Shown: positions 49,676-62,265 of the stretch, piece after piece
Layout: every line of letters starts with the position of its first letter
Numbering within the stretch: the stretch's first letter is position 1
NCBI RefSeq assembly: GCF_036543075.1
Contig: NZ_JAZHPF010000004.1
Span: 186,001 to 250,000 of the forward strand
DNA: 64,000 bases
From: Deinococcus sp. YIM 134068
GTDB lineage: Bacteria; Deinococcota; Deinococci; Deinococcales; Deinococcaceae
Reading direction: 5' to 3'
Position numbers and translations under genes: made by a program
Notes under the pieces: generated by a model
What the model was told of the DNA's origin: nothing
Databases searched by the model: none
The model's input: only the letters and a program-made list of their open reading frames with translations

Positions 49676-50437
49676 ATGCGTCTGGCGGCGATCTACGACA
49701 TCCACGGCAATCTTCCCGCGCTGGAGGCCGTCTTCGAGGACATCGCGCGGGCGGACGTGGATGAGGTCGTGGTCGGGGGCGATGTCGTCGCCGGACCCAT
49801 GCCGCGTGAGACGCTGGCGTTCCTGCTGAATGCTCCCGTCCCGGTGCGGTTCATCCGGGGCAACGCAGACCGTGAGGTTGTGTCCCAGATGCAGGGCGGG
49901 GACGTGGGTGCGGTCCCGGAACACGTTCGGGCGATCACCCGCTGGGTCGCCCGGCAGCTCCAGCCCGAGCATCTTCGGCTCCTGTCGAGTTGGCCCGCCA
50001 CCCTCTCCCGGTCGGTGGACGGTCTGGGCGAGGTGCTGTTCTGCCACGCCACCCCGAGGAGCGACACGGACGTTTTCACCAGGTTGACCCCGGAGGCCCA
50101 CCTCGACACCGCGTTTCAGAACCTCCGCGCCGGGCTTGTCGTCTGCGGCCATACCCATATGCAGTTCGACCGAAGGGTGGGACACACACGGGTCGTCAAT
50201 GCCGGGAGCGTGGGGATGCCCTACGGGGAACCGGGAGCCTCCTGGGTGCTGCTCGGTCCGGGTGTGGAGTTCAGGCGCACGGACTACGACCTCCTCCGGG
50301 CCGCCGCACGCATTCGCCGGACGGGCTACCCGGAGGCGGGAGCGTTCGCCGACCGGAATGTGGTGCTCCCCCCAACGGAGGCGGAGGCCCTCGAAGTGTT
50401 CACGCGGATGGAGCGGGGGCAGGGACGCTCCTCGTAG
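49676..50437 (+). CDS. metallophosphoesterase (YfcE-like)
   Basis: The 253-residue protein has the calcineurin-like metal motifs YDIHGNLPALEAV (normally D-x-H), GGDVVAGP, RGNADREV and GHTHMQFDRR. It is probably a phosphodiesterase. It starts eight bases after the lipoprotein stop, with GGGAGG close before the ATG. Confidence 0.88.
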   Translation: MRLAAIYDIHGNLPALEAVFEDIARADVDEVVVGGDVVAGPMPRETLAFLLNAPVPVRFIRGNADREVVSQMQGGDVGAVPEHVRAITRWVARQLQPEHLRLLSSWPATLSRSVDGLGEVLFCHATPRSDTDVFTRLTPEAHLDTAFQNLRAGLVVCGHTHMQFDRRVGHTRVVNAGSVGMPYGEPGASWVLLGPGVEFRRTDYDLLRAAARIRRTGYPEAGAFADRNVVLPPTEAEALEVFTRMERGQGRSS

Positions 50438-50456
50438 GGAGACGGCGGCGCGATGC

Positions 50457-51383
50457 TCAGGTGTAGATCAGGCACCCCCGCTCCTCCAGTTGCCGGAAGG
50501 CGGGGGGCAGGGAGGAGAGGCGATTCCAACGCAGGTCCAGCTTTTCTAGGTGGGGGAGGAAGGCCAGCCCCTCCGGCAGCGCGGTCAGTGAGTTCGCCCG
50601 CAGATCGAGGAAGCGCAGGTTTGTCAGGTCGGCCAGGGACGCGGGCAGCTCCGTCAGGTCGTTGAAGCGGAGGTCCAGTTCGGTGAGTGCGGTTAGCTTG
50701 CATATCTCTGCTGGGAGCGTCGTGAGAGCGTTGTCTTGCAGGTTCAGCTTGCTCAGGCGGGCACAGTTCCCCAATTCCGGCGGCAGGTGGGTCAGACGAT
50801 TCTTCATGACGTGGAGTTCGCGCAACTCGGTCAGCCCTCCCAGCGAGCCGGGTAGGGACGTGAGGGCATTGTTGTACGCGCGGAGTTCGACCAACCCCGT
50901 CAGGTCGCCCAGCCACTCCGGCAATTTTGTGAGGGCATTGTCCGTGACGTTGAGGTAGGCCAGCGAGCGCAGGTGCCGCAGCGACTCGGGCAACTCGGTC
51001 AAACGGTTGTTGCTTACGTAGAGGAACCGCAGGGAGGGCAGACGGTTAAACACGTCCGGCAAAGCATCCAGACCGTTGTGGCCGAGGTCGAGCATCTCCA
51101 ACTCGGTCAGGCGGCCCAGGCCCGACGAGAGTTCCGTCAGACGGTTGGCCGAGAGGTTCAGGGTGGTCAGCCGGGTCAGGTCCCACACCCATTCCGGCAC
51201 CGTCGTCAATTCGTTGTCGTACACGCTCAGGACCCGCGCGTTGGTGCAGCGCCGCAGGGGGTCGGGCATGGCCGAGAGGCGGCAGCCGTTCAGGTTGAGA
51301 TGGTTGGGCGACGCCTGCGAGTCTCGTTCAAGGAGGGCCAGCAACTCGTGACCGCGCGCTCCGGTGGTGTGCTGATGGTTCAT
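50457..51383 (-). CDS. leucine-rich-repeat protein
   Basis: The 308-residue protein is made of about eleven 23-residue LRRs with consensus LxxLxLxxNxLTxLPxxLxxL, starting at HLNLNGCRLSAMP, with no signal peptide, so probably cytoplasmic. LRRs bind proteins; the partner is unknown. The start is leaderless, with TACAGT (51389-51394, minus) five bases before the ATG. It lies directly after ccmB, splitting the ccm cluster. Confidence 0.87.
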   Translation of the reverse strand: MNHQHTTGARGHELLALLERDSQASPNHLNLNGCRLSAMPDPLRRCTNARVLSVYDNELTTVPEWVWDLTRLTTLNLSANRLTELSSGLGRLTELEMLDLGHNGLDALPDVFNRLPSLRFLYVSNNRLTELPESLRHLRSLAYLNVTDNALTKLPEWLGDLTGLVELRAYNNALTSLPGSLGGLTELRELHVMKNRLTHLPPELGNCARLSKLNLQDNALTTLPAEICKLTALTELDLRFNDLTELPASLADLTNLRFLDLRANSLTALPEGLAFLPHLEKLDLRWNRLSSLPPAFRQLEERGCLIYT

Positions 51384-51406
51384 GAACCACTGTACCCACC
51401 GACTCT

Positions 51407-52099
51407 CTACCCCTCCACCGCATAAGGAAACAGCAGCGTCGCCAGAATGACCGTCCCCAGGTCGAACGCCACGAGGAAGACCACCCAGCTCGTCACCTCC
51501 GGCGTCCACCCGCCCGTGAGCAGGAGGGAGGTTCCCTTGACCGAGGCGATCACCACGGGCACGAGGATGGGGAAGGCGAGCGCGGGCAGCAGCGCCTCAC
51601 GCGCCCGCAGGTTGACGGTGATGGCGCTGTAGAAGGTCGTCCCCGCCGCGAAGCCCACCACGCCGAGCAGGGTCAGCAGCGTCAGGGCCGCCCACGGCAC
51701 CGCCCGCCCCGCGCCCGCCGCCCCGAACAGCACCAGCCCCGCCGGAAGGGTGAACGCCGCGACGAGCAGCAGCGGCCCCAGCACGCCGAGGAGCTTGCCC
51801 ACGTACAACGCCCCGTGTGCCCCCGGATACAGGAGAAGCTGCTCCAGCGCCCCTGCCTCCTGCTCCTGCGCGAAGGCCCGCCCCGCCCCCACCGCCGCCG
51901 CGAGCGCGAGCGCCGTCCACACCGCCCCCGCCGCCACTTCCGCCGCCTGACCGGGTGTGCGCGCCGCCCCGTCCCCCCCCAGCGCCAGCCCCAGCACGAG
52001 GAGGACCAGCCCCGCGAAAAAGGCGGTCGCCAGCAGCGTGTCCCGCGTGCGCCCGGCCACGCGGAGGTCCTTGGCGGCGAGGGTGAGGGCGGACTTCAT
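51407..52099 (-). CDS. ccmB: heme exporter subunit CcmB
   Basis: CcmB is the membrane subunit of the CcmABC ABC complex. The 230-residue protein has six hydrophobic segments, including AFAQEQEAGALEQLLLYPGA and LRAREALLPALAFPILVPVV, family-typical. No Shine-Dalgarno is apparent at the ATG (52099), and the ccmA stop lies about 107 bases upstream behind heptamer arrays. Confidence 0.9.
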   Translation of the reverse strand: MKSALTLAAKDLRVAGRTRDTLLATAFFAGLVLLVLGLALGGDGAARTPGQAAEVAAGAVWTALALAAAVGAGRAFAQEQEAGALEQLLLYPGAHGALYVGKLLGVLGPLLLVAAFTLPAGLVLFGAAGAGRAVPWAALTLLTLLGVVGFAAGTTFYSAITVNLRAREALLPALAFPILVPVVIASVKGTSLLLTGGWTPEVTSWVVFLVAFDLGTVILATLLFPYAVEG

Positions 52100-52118
52100 G
52101 GGGCGCACTTCGCGCGCC

Positions 52119-52203
52119 GTGAGTGGGAAGTGGGGAGTGGTGAGTGGAAAAGAAGGGGGGACCGACCACCACGATCTACTAACCACTGACCACTGACCAC
52201 TGA
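52119..52203. repeat. heptamer arrays between ccmB and ccmA
   Basis: Four units of the GTGAGTG type (52119-52146) and three of CCACTGA (52183-52203) flank a short spacer; the second array ends two bases before the ccmA stop (52206-52208, minus). Confidence 0.85.
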
Positions 52204-52205
52204 CC

Positions 52206-52931
52206 TCAAGCCTCCTCCACCCGCCCCCCCACCAGCCGCACCGCACGGGGAGCCACCCGCCGCGCGAGGTGCGGTTCGTGGGCGGCGATCATCAGCGTCA
52301 CGCCCCTCCCCGCGAGGTCCCCGAGGAGGTCCAGCGTCAACTCCCGCCCCGCGTCGTCGAGGTTGGCGAAGGGTTCGTCCACCAGCGTGACGGGCCGGGC
52401 GAGGAGGTGTGCGCGGGCGAGGGCGAGCCGCTTTCGCATCCCCGCCGAGAGGAAGCGCGTCCGCCGCCCCGCCGCCCGCTTCAGCCCCACGCGCCGCAGC
52501 GCCGCCGTCACGTCCCCCGTCTGCCCGTGCATCTTGAGGGCGAACGTCAGGTTCTCCTCGCCCGTCAGGTCGGGGTAGAGGCCGCCGTCCACCGGCATGA
52601 GGTGTACGTGGTTGCGCACCGCCCGCCCGTCGCGCAGGTCGAAGCCCAGCACCCGCCCCTCCCCCCGCGTGGGCCGCAGCCCCGACGCGAGCACACGCAG
52701 CAGCGTCGTCTTGCCCGCGCCGTTCTCACCCAGCAGCGTGACGCCCTCCCCGGTGGGCACGTCCAGCGTCACGCCGCGCAGGATGACCTCGCGGCCCAGC
52801 CGGAGCCAGAGGTCGCGGAGCTGGAGGGCGTGGGGGTGAGGGGTGAGGGGTGAGGGGTGAGTGGACGGGTTGCCAGCCTTCTCCCACTCACCACTTCCCG
52901 CCGACCACTGACCTCTTACACCCTCAGCCAC
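52206..52931 (-). CDS. ccmA: heme exporter ATPase CcmA
   Basis: CcmA is the ABC ATPase that drives release of CcmE. It has Walker A (GENGAGKTTLL), the signature LSAGMRKRLALARA and Walker B (VTLVDEPFANLD). A GTG at 52931 inside the end of ccdA is the only start I see; the first 35 or so residues (GQWSAGSGEWEKAG, PSPLTPHPHA) are encoded by heptamer arrays and precede the usual ABC start LQLRDLWLRLG. Confidence 0.9.
   Translation of the reverse strand: MAEGVRGQWSAGSGEWEKAGNPSTHPSPLTPHPHALQLRDLWLRLGREVILRGVTLDVPTGEGVTLLGENGAGKTTLLRVLASGLRPTRGEGRVLGFDLRDGRAVRNHVHLMPVDGGLYPDLTGEENLTFALKMHGQTGDVTAALRRVGLKRAAGRRTRFLSAGMRKRLALARAHLLARPVTLVDEPFANLDDAGRELTLDLLGDLAGRGVTLMIAAHEPHLARRVAPRAVRLVGGRVEEA
52833..52911. 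repeat. heptamer arrays inside the ccdA-ccmA junction
   Basis: Four units of GGGGTGA (52833-52860) and four of the CCACTCA/CCACTGA type (52884-52911) end four bases before the ccdA stop (52916-52918, minus). Both are read through as the ccmA N-terminus. Confidence 0.85.
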
Positions 52932-53599
52932 GCGGGCGTCACCTCATAGAAAAACGTCGCCAGCCGCGTGAACTGCCCCGTCAGCATCAGCACGCCGACG
53001 AGGACGAGGACCGCGCCGCCGACCCGCTCGAACACGCCCGCATAGCGGTTGAGCCGCCGCAGGTTGAGGCGATTCCACAGCAGCGCGGCGAGGAGGAAGG
53101 GGAGAGCGAGGCCGAGCGTATACGCCGCGAGGAGGCCCACCCCCGTCCCCAGGCTCGCGCTGCTGGCCGCCAGCCCGAGAATGCTGCCGAGCGCCGGGCC
53201 GAGACACGGACTCCACCCGAAGGCGAACGCCGCGCCGAGGGCTACCGGGCCGTATCCCCCCGCCCCCGCCAGCGCCCGCGTGTCGCGCATCAGCACGGGA
53301 AGCCGAATCGCGCCCAGCATCACCAGCCCGAAGAAGACGATGAGGACGGCGGCCACCCGCCCGAGCAGAATCTTGTGCGGCGCGAGCAGGGCACCCAGGC
53401 TGCTCGCCGTCGCCCCCAGCGCGATGAACACGAGGCCGAAGCCCAGGATGAAACCCAGCGCCCGCGTCAGGGGTGCCCGCGCCCCGCCGATCACGCCGAG
53501 GTAACTCGGCACCAGCGGCAGCACGCACGGGCTGAGAAACGAGATCAACCCTGCGAGAAAGGCCACCGTGACAGACGGGGCACCGGGAGAGGCGAACAT
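52916..53599 (-). CDS. ccdA: CcdA-type thiol-disulfide transporter
   Basis: CcdA carries reducing power across the membrane for cytochrome c maturation. The 227-residue protein has six membrane segments with the paired cysteines SPCVLP and SPCLGP. The start is leaderless, with TAGACT (53606-53611, minus) six bases before the ATG. It opens the ccdA-ccmA-ccmB block. Confidence 0.92.
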   Translation of the reverse strand: MFASPGAPSVTVAFLAGLISFLSPCVLPLVPSYLGVIGGARAPLTRALGFILGFGLVFIALGATASSLGALLAPHKILLGRVAAVLIVFFGLVMLGAIRLPVLMRDTRALAGAGGYGPVALGAAFAFGWSPCLGPALGSILGLAASSASLGTGVGLLAAYTLGLALPFLLAALLWNRLNLRRLNRYAGVFERVGGAVLVLVGVLMLTGQFTRLATFFYEVTPAWLRV

Positions 53600-53677
53600 G
53601 CGGCGAGTCTAGCCCAGGGGGAGGGGGAGGGCTGTCCCCGACGAAAGGTGTTGAGAAGCTCCGATGTTGCTTTTTGC

Positions 53678-53866
53678 TCCTCCCCCTTGAGGACGCTTGA
53701 TGTGAATTGCGAATCGGGCAGAAGGAGTGTTCTTAGCGTCTGGCAGCAGGACGAGCGGTGCTCGTCACCCCTCTCCCCAGCCCTCTCCCGCAGGGGGAGA
53801 GGGAGCAAAAAGCACATCCGGCACGCTTAGTTCCCAATTCACATCAGGCGTCTTGAGGGGGGAGGC
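53678..53866. mobile_element. MITE-like element with long terminal inverted repeats (family 1, complete)
   Basis: The two ends are about 35 bases and pair with six mismatches; both carry TGATGTGAATTG next to ACGC and a run of pyrimidines. Inside are the hairpins CCCTCTCCC/GGGAGAGGG and GACGAGC-ACC-GCTCGTC (minus orientation). It has no coding frame of note, and partial copies occur at 10400, 17650, 29889 and 63730. It fills 53600-53919 apart from simple sequence. Confidence 0.8.
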
Positions 53867-53919
53867 CGGGTGGGGGTGAGCGAGCATGGCGTTCGCGACA
53901 CATCGAGAAGAACCTTCCC

Positions 53920-54315
53920 TCACCGCCCCAGCCCCAGCTCCCCCGCGAAGTTCCCCTCCCAGGCGTTGAGCACCCGCCCCTCCCGCACGAGCAGCACGGT
54001 GGGGTAGGCCCCCACCCGCAGGGCGCGGGCGAAGGCGGTCGCGTCCGGGCCGCGCCACACGTTCACGCCCTTCGGGGCCGGGGCGGCGACCTCCTCCGCG
54101 TTCACGGCGCGCACGGGCAGCCCCGCCGCCAGCACCGCGCCCCACAACTCCCCCAGGTCGCCGCAGTCGTGCGAGTACACGACGACGACCTCCCGCTCCG
54201 CCGCCGTCCAGGGATGAGGAGGAAGCGGCTCCCCCAACCGCACCCGCGCCCCCGCGTCCGGAATGCCGAGGGCCAGCAGCAGCGTGAGCAGGGGCGCGCG
54301 TCTCATGGCCCGCAT
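53920..54315 (-). CDS. secreted thioredoxin-like protein without CxxC
   Basis: The 131-residue protein has an N-terminal signal (MRRAPLLTLLLALGI), a thioredoxin-like fold with VVVVYSHDCGDLGELW, where only one Cys stands where CxxC is normal, and the cis-Pro loop GAYPTVLLVREG. It is probably periplasmic. Its place upstream of ccdA suggests a role in redox or cytochrome work, but the missing second cysteine argues against disulfide exchange. Confidence 0.65.
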   Translation of the reverse strand: MRAMRRAPLLTLLLALGIPDAGARVRLGEPLPPHPWTAAEREVVVVYSHDCGDLGELWGAVLAAGLPVRAVNAEEVAAPAPKGVNVWRGPDATAFARALRVGAYPTVLLVREGRVLNAWEGNFAGELGLGR

Positions 54316-54403
54316 GATGCCGCCCCCACTCTTTCCGGCGCGTGACAGCGGCGTGAGAAGAGGCCTCCCGCGTGGTGGGGAAGCCTCCTCCTGATGGGTC
54401 TTG

Positions 54404-54431
54404 CTGGCGGCTGGAAGCTGGCCGCTGGCCG
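54404..54431. repeat. heptamer array next to the PBP stop
   Basis: Four units (CTGGCGG, CTGGAAG, CTGGCCG twice) end five bases before the stop codon (54437-54439, minus) of the penicillin-binding protein. The first three match those at 7330. Confidence 0.85.
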
Positions 54432-54436
54432 CCCCC

Positions 54437-56788
<2,352 letters not shown>

Positions 56789-56800
56789 GTCAGGTCTCTC

Positions 56801-57196
56801 CTACAGCGCGCCCGCGCTTCGGGGGCGGCGGGCCTCGATCAGGCTGCTCAGCCGGGCGCGCAGGCTTTTGCCGCTCAGGGGCTTGTGCAGCAGGTCGTCC
56901 GCGCCGACGAGCCGGGCGTGGTCGCGGGTGTGGTCGTCGTCCACGGTGGTCATGAGAAGCACGGGCACGCCGCGCAGACGCTTGATGCGCTTGACGCGCG
57001 AGCAGATTTCGAAGCCGTCCATGTGGGGCATCGACACGTCGAGCAGCATCGCGTCGGGCGTGTGGCCCTGCAGGTACTCCAGCGCCGCCCGCCCGTCGGG
57101 CACCGCCACGGTGAGGTATCCGTCCGCCGACAGGATGACGTCCAGCATGGTGCGGATGGCCGCTTCGTCGTCCGCGACGAGGATGGTGTACGCCAT
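56801..57196 (-). CDS. CheY-like response regulator
   Basis: The 131-residue protein is a receiver domain alone, with ADDE acidic pocket, phosphoacceptor Asp in AMLLDVSMPHMDG (near residue 53) and KPLSGK (Lys near 108). No output domain is present. TATCAT (minus strand, nine bases before the ATG) may be its -10. The PBP gene follows closely, so they probably share a transcript. Confidence 0.88.
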   Translation of the reverse strand: MAYTILVADDEAAIRTMLDVILSADGYLTVAVPDGRAALEYLQGHTPDAMLLDVSMPHMDGFEICSRVKRIKRLRGVPVLLMTTVDDDHTRDHARLVGADDLLHKPLSGKSLRARLSSLIEARRPRSAGAL

Positions 57197-57317
57197 ATCC
57201 CGCCCATGATACGGCAGGCGGGGGAGTGGGCGTCTGTGCCCGTTTGCAGGAAAGGGGGGGCAGGAACGGCAAATACCCCCACACGGGGTGGGGGCGGGGG
57301 AGAGGGAAGGTCGGCGG

Positions 57318-59192
57318 TCAGGGAACGAGCTTGAACAGGAACACGTCCTCCGAACCGTTGTTCGTGTCGGACGCGGCGTTGGTGTACCCCGGCAGCATTC
57401 CACGGGTGTTGCCTGCCACGAACACCTGTCCGCTGGCGCTTACGGCGAGGCTCTTGGCGAAGGGGTCGGCGTCGAAGTACCCCGTCTTATCCTTCATGCT
57501 GCCTGTATTCAGCACCCGCGTCGTGACGAGCGTGCCGTCCGGCGTGTACTTGAGGACGGCGTTCTTGAATTCTCCAGTCGTGCTGGAGGGGTTCGAAGAA
57601 AACTGGGCGAGGTACACGTTTCCTGCCGCGTCTAGCCCCAACGGCCCACTTCCTCCAGCCGCGGGGTATTCAAGGCGTGCATCCTGTGACTGCCTCGTCC
57701 ACAGGAGAGCCCCATCGCTCCCGTACTTCCGAACGACCGTGTCGGTGGAACCGCCCGCTGGTTGCCCCGAGAGCGAGCCCTGAACATATCCGGCGAGGTA
57801 GACGTTCCCATTGTGGTCGACTTGGAGACCAGAAAAGGTGTCAGGGAGTATGGAGTAGCCCTTGTATGTGGGAAGGTCGCCGATGACGGTGGCCGTGCCG
57901 AATTGCCGCGTCCAGAGCTGAACGCCGGAGGCGCTGAACTTGCTGACGTACTGCACGTTGCCCCCGTCGACCACCGCATTGGGGAAGATTCCCGTGGTCA
58001 GCCCGGAGACGTAGATGTTGCCCGACCCGTCCACGCTCAGCAGGCGCGCGTTGTCCACGCCCTCGGTGCCGAACTGCCGCACCCAGACCTCCGTGCCGTC
58101 GGGAGCATACTTGCGGATGAAGGCGTCGGTCCTGCCCAAGTTGGCCTGCCCCGGCAGGGTGCCGGACACACTGCCGTGCGCGTAAATGTTTCCTGCGGTA
58201 TCGACCGTCGCCGTGAGGGTCTGGGTCGCGTCGTTTTTCCCGAGCCGCCGAGTCCAGAGTTCCGTGCCGTCGGGGGCGTACTTACGCACGAACGTGTCTG
58301 CGACGAATACAGGGGCCATGTTGCCGTAGGAAGTGTCGACGTAGGTGCCCCCGGTGGTGCCAACCACGTAAACGTTCCCAGCCGCGTCCAGAAAGACCCT
58401 GGACGCAGCGTCTGCCTGATCGGTCCCGAACTGCCGGGTCCATACCTCCCTGCCCTGCGTGTCCACCTTGCGGAGGAAGGCGTCCACGTGGCCGCCCGCG
58501 CTCTTCTGGCCGGGCAGGACGCCGGTGGTCGTGCCCACGACATAGGCGTTCCCGCTCCCATCCGTGGCCACGTCATACGCGAGGTCGTTGTCGCCGCCAC
58601 CGAATTGAATGGCATATTCCGTGGGCGTGGAGGTCTGCACCGGCTCGATGACGAGGTAATCCACTACCGCGTTGCGGTCCTTGCCCGGTCCCTCGTACAG
58701 ATCGTTCAGGAAGCGGAACACCAGCTCCTGCCCTGGCTGGAGGTCGAACGCCCCGAACGAACGCTGGTCATACGTCGCCGTGTCCAGCGTCGTCGTCGCC
58801 AGCCGCCGCCACTGGGCGTCCAGCAGCGCCACCGTGGGCCAGCCCTGATACGCCTCCCCGCGCCCACGGGCCTTGACGGTGTAGCGTCCGGCGGGGAGGG
58901 AGGAGGGGACGGTGAAGCGCACGGCGTCGTTGGTGCCCCACAGGGCGACGGCGCGGCCCCCGCTGGCGGCGGGGTCGGGGATGACGCGCCCCCCGCCGAT
59001 GGGGTCGGACACATCTTGCGAGGTGACGCCCGGCTCGATGCTCGCCTCCTCCGCCTCCAGTTGAAAACCCGTTTCGGACATCGAGGGCACCGTCGCCGTC
59101 TCGCTGCATCCAACTACGCCCAGACTCAGCGCCAGCAGGAGTCCGACCCTCCGTCTGCCCACCCGTTCACCGCGTTGCTGTTGTTCTCTCAT
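57318..59192 (-). CDS. secreted SBBP-repeat beta-propeller lipoprotein
   Basis: The 624-residue protein has a lipoprotein signal (LLLALSLGVVGCSE), then a carbohydrate-binding-like beta-sandwich (about 35-185, with GGRAVALWG and GQELVFRFLND), then eight or so SBBP-type repeats of about 50 residues (GNAYVVGTTTG, GREVWTRQFG). It is probably a surface structural or binding protein. The ATG at 59192 has GGGAGGGG upstream; a frame to 59324 is not supported. Confidence 0.85.
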   Translation of the reverse strand: MREQQQRGERVGRRRVGLLLALSLGVVGCSETATVPSMSETGFQLEAEEASIEPGVTSQDVSDPIGGGRVIPDPAASGGRAVALWGTNDAVRFTVPSSLPAGRYTVKARGRGEAYQGWPTVALLDAQWRRLATTTLDTATYDQRSFGAFDLQPGQELVFRFLNDLYEGPGKDRNAVVDYLVIEPVQTSTPTEYAIQFGGGDNDLAYDVATDGSGNAYVVGTTTGVLPGQKSAGGHVDAFLRKVDTQGREVWTRQFGTDQADAASRVFLDAAGNVYVVGTTGGTYVDTSYGNMAPVFVADTFVRKYAPDGTELWTRRLGKNDATQTLTATVDTAGNIYAHGSVSGTLPGQANLGRTDAFIRKYAPDGTEVWVRQFGTEGVDNARLLSVDGSGNIYVSGLTTGIFPNAVVDGGNVQYVSKFSASGVQLWTRQFGTATVIGDLPTYKGYSILPDTFSGLQVDHNGNVYLAGYVQGSLSGQPAGGSTDTVVRKYGSDGALLWTRQSQDARLEYPAAGGSGPLGLDAAGNVYLAQFSSNPSSTTGEFKNAVLKYTPDGTLVTTRVLNTGSMKDKTGYFDADPFAKSLAVSASGQVFVAGNTRGMLPGYTNAASDTNNGSEDVFLFKLVP

Positions 59193-59402
59193 CCTCTTCC
59201 CCTCCCGGTGGTCAGCGGCTACGAAGACCTGCCCGGCGCTCCGACACGCCGAGTCTGTCTGTTTTGAACCTGCCTCTACTATGCCGCTTGGGTAGAATAT
59301 CTCACACACCGCGACCGTCTGCACATCTGTTGCTCAGGCAGGGAGGGGCAAGGGAAAACCCCCCCCGCCGTTCCCAGCGAGGAGGTTGCCGGACGCGCGG
59401 AC

Positions 59403-61106
<1,704 letters not shown>

Positions 61107-61269
61107 CGTCACCCTCCTCGGGGTTTCACGCCTCAGCCGGGGGCCAGGGCGCGCGGGTTGCTTAGAAGTTGGACTCAGTATAAGCACGTGAAGGGCTGTG
61201 CGGCTATGCCCCCAGACGGGTTGGATGGGGTGTGGTGGGTACACGAAGTCGGGGGATGGGACTGTCCCA

Positions 61270-61301
61270 CCGTCTGACCGTCTGACCGTTGAACCGTCGA
61301 A
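61270..61301. repeat. octamer array near divergent acyl-CoA ligase and sugar kinase genes
   Basis: Four eight-base units (CCGTCTGA twice, CCGTTGAA, CCGTCGAA) end 34 bases before the kinase start. It differs from the heptamers in period. Confidence 0.6.
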
Positions 61302-61335
61302 CTGGGGCTTGCCGCGCGAGGGGTACAGTCCGGGT

Positions 61336-62265
61336 ATGACCGCTCATCCCTTCGAGGTCGTCGTTGTCGGCAACGCTGGTCTGGACACCTGCGTGTACGT
61401 GGAGGGGGAAGAACTCGACCTGACGCGGGAGGGCCACTTCACCCGGAACCGTGACGGAGTGGGGCAGGCGGGCGGGTACGCGAGCCGGGGCTACGCGCGG
61501 CTGGGGCACCGGACCGCCTTCCTGGGGGCAGTGGGGGAGGACGCGGCGGGGGCGCAGGTTCGCGCCGTGCTGGAGCGCGAGGGAGTGGACGTGGGCGCGA
61601 CCTTTCCCGACCCGCAGGGCACCGCGCGCAGCGTGAACTTCGTCTTCCCGGACGGACGCCGCCGCAACTTCTACGACGGGCGGGGGCACATGACGCTGAC
61701 GCCCGACCCCGCCGCCTGCCGCCGGGTGCTCGCCGGGGCGCGGCTGGCCCACTTCAACCTCCCGAACTGGGCGCGGCTGGTGCTGCCCGTGGCGCGCGAG
61801 GAGGGCGTGGCGATCGCCTGCGACGTGCAGGACGTAAGCGACCCCCTCGACCCCTACCGGCGCGACTTCGTGGAGGCGGCGGACTACCTGTTCTTCTCGG
61901 CGGCGCACCAGCCGGACCCGGAACTCCTGATGCGGGCGTACTGGACGCTCAACCCCCGGCTCGTCATGGTAGCGGGAATGGGGCAGCGCGGCTGCGCGCT
62001 GGGCGTGAACGGCGAGCTTCGGGTCTTCCCGCCGCCCCCGCTGCCCTGGCCCGTGCTGGACACGAATGGCGCGGGGGACGCGCTGGCGGTCGGCTTCCTG
62101 AGCGGGCACGTCTTCGGCGGGCTGTCCCTAGAAGAAGCTGTATGGCGGGGCCAGATTGCCGCGCGCCACACCTGCGCCCAGCGTGTCCCGAAGGAGGACC
62201 TCATCACCGCCGGGAGGTTGGGGGAAGTCGCCGCGAGCCTGAACGCGTGCCAGACTGCCCCATGA
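61336..62265 (+). CDS. PfkB family carbohydrate kinase
   Basis: The 309-residue protein has the PfkB N-terminal pattern GNAGLDTCVYVEG, QAGGYASRGYARLG, and the C-terminal signature DTNGAGDALAVGFLSG with the catalytic Asp. Substrate unknown; family members phosphorylate sugars or nucleosides. The start is leaderless, with TACAGT (61324-61329) six bases before the ATG. It opens a coupled three-gene operon. Confidence 0.9.
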   Translation: MTAHPFEVVVVGNAGLDTCVYVEGEELDLTREGHFTRNRDGVGQAGGYASRGYARLGHRTAFLGAVGEDAAGAQVRAVLEREGVDVGATFPDPQGTARSVNFVFPDGRRRNFYDGRGHMTLTPDPAACRRVLAGARLAHFNLPNWARLVLPVAREEGVAIACDVQDVSDPLDPYRRDFVEAADYLFFSAAHQPDPELLMRAYWTLNPRLVMVAGMGQRGCALGVNGELRVFPPPPLPWPVLDTNGAGDALAVGFLSGHVFGGLSLEEAVWRGQIAARHTCAQRVPKEDLITAGRLGEVAASLNACQTAP

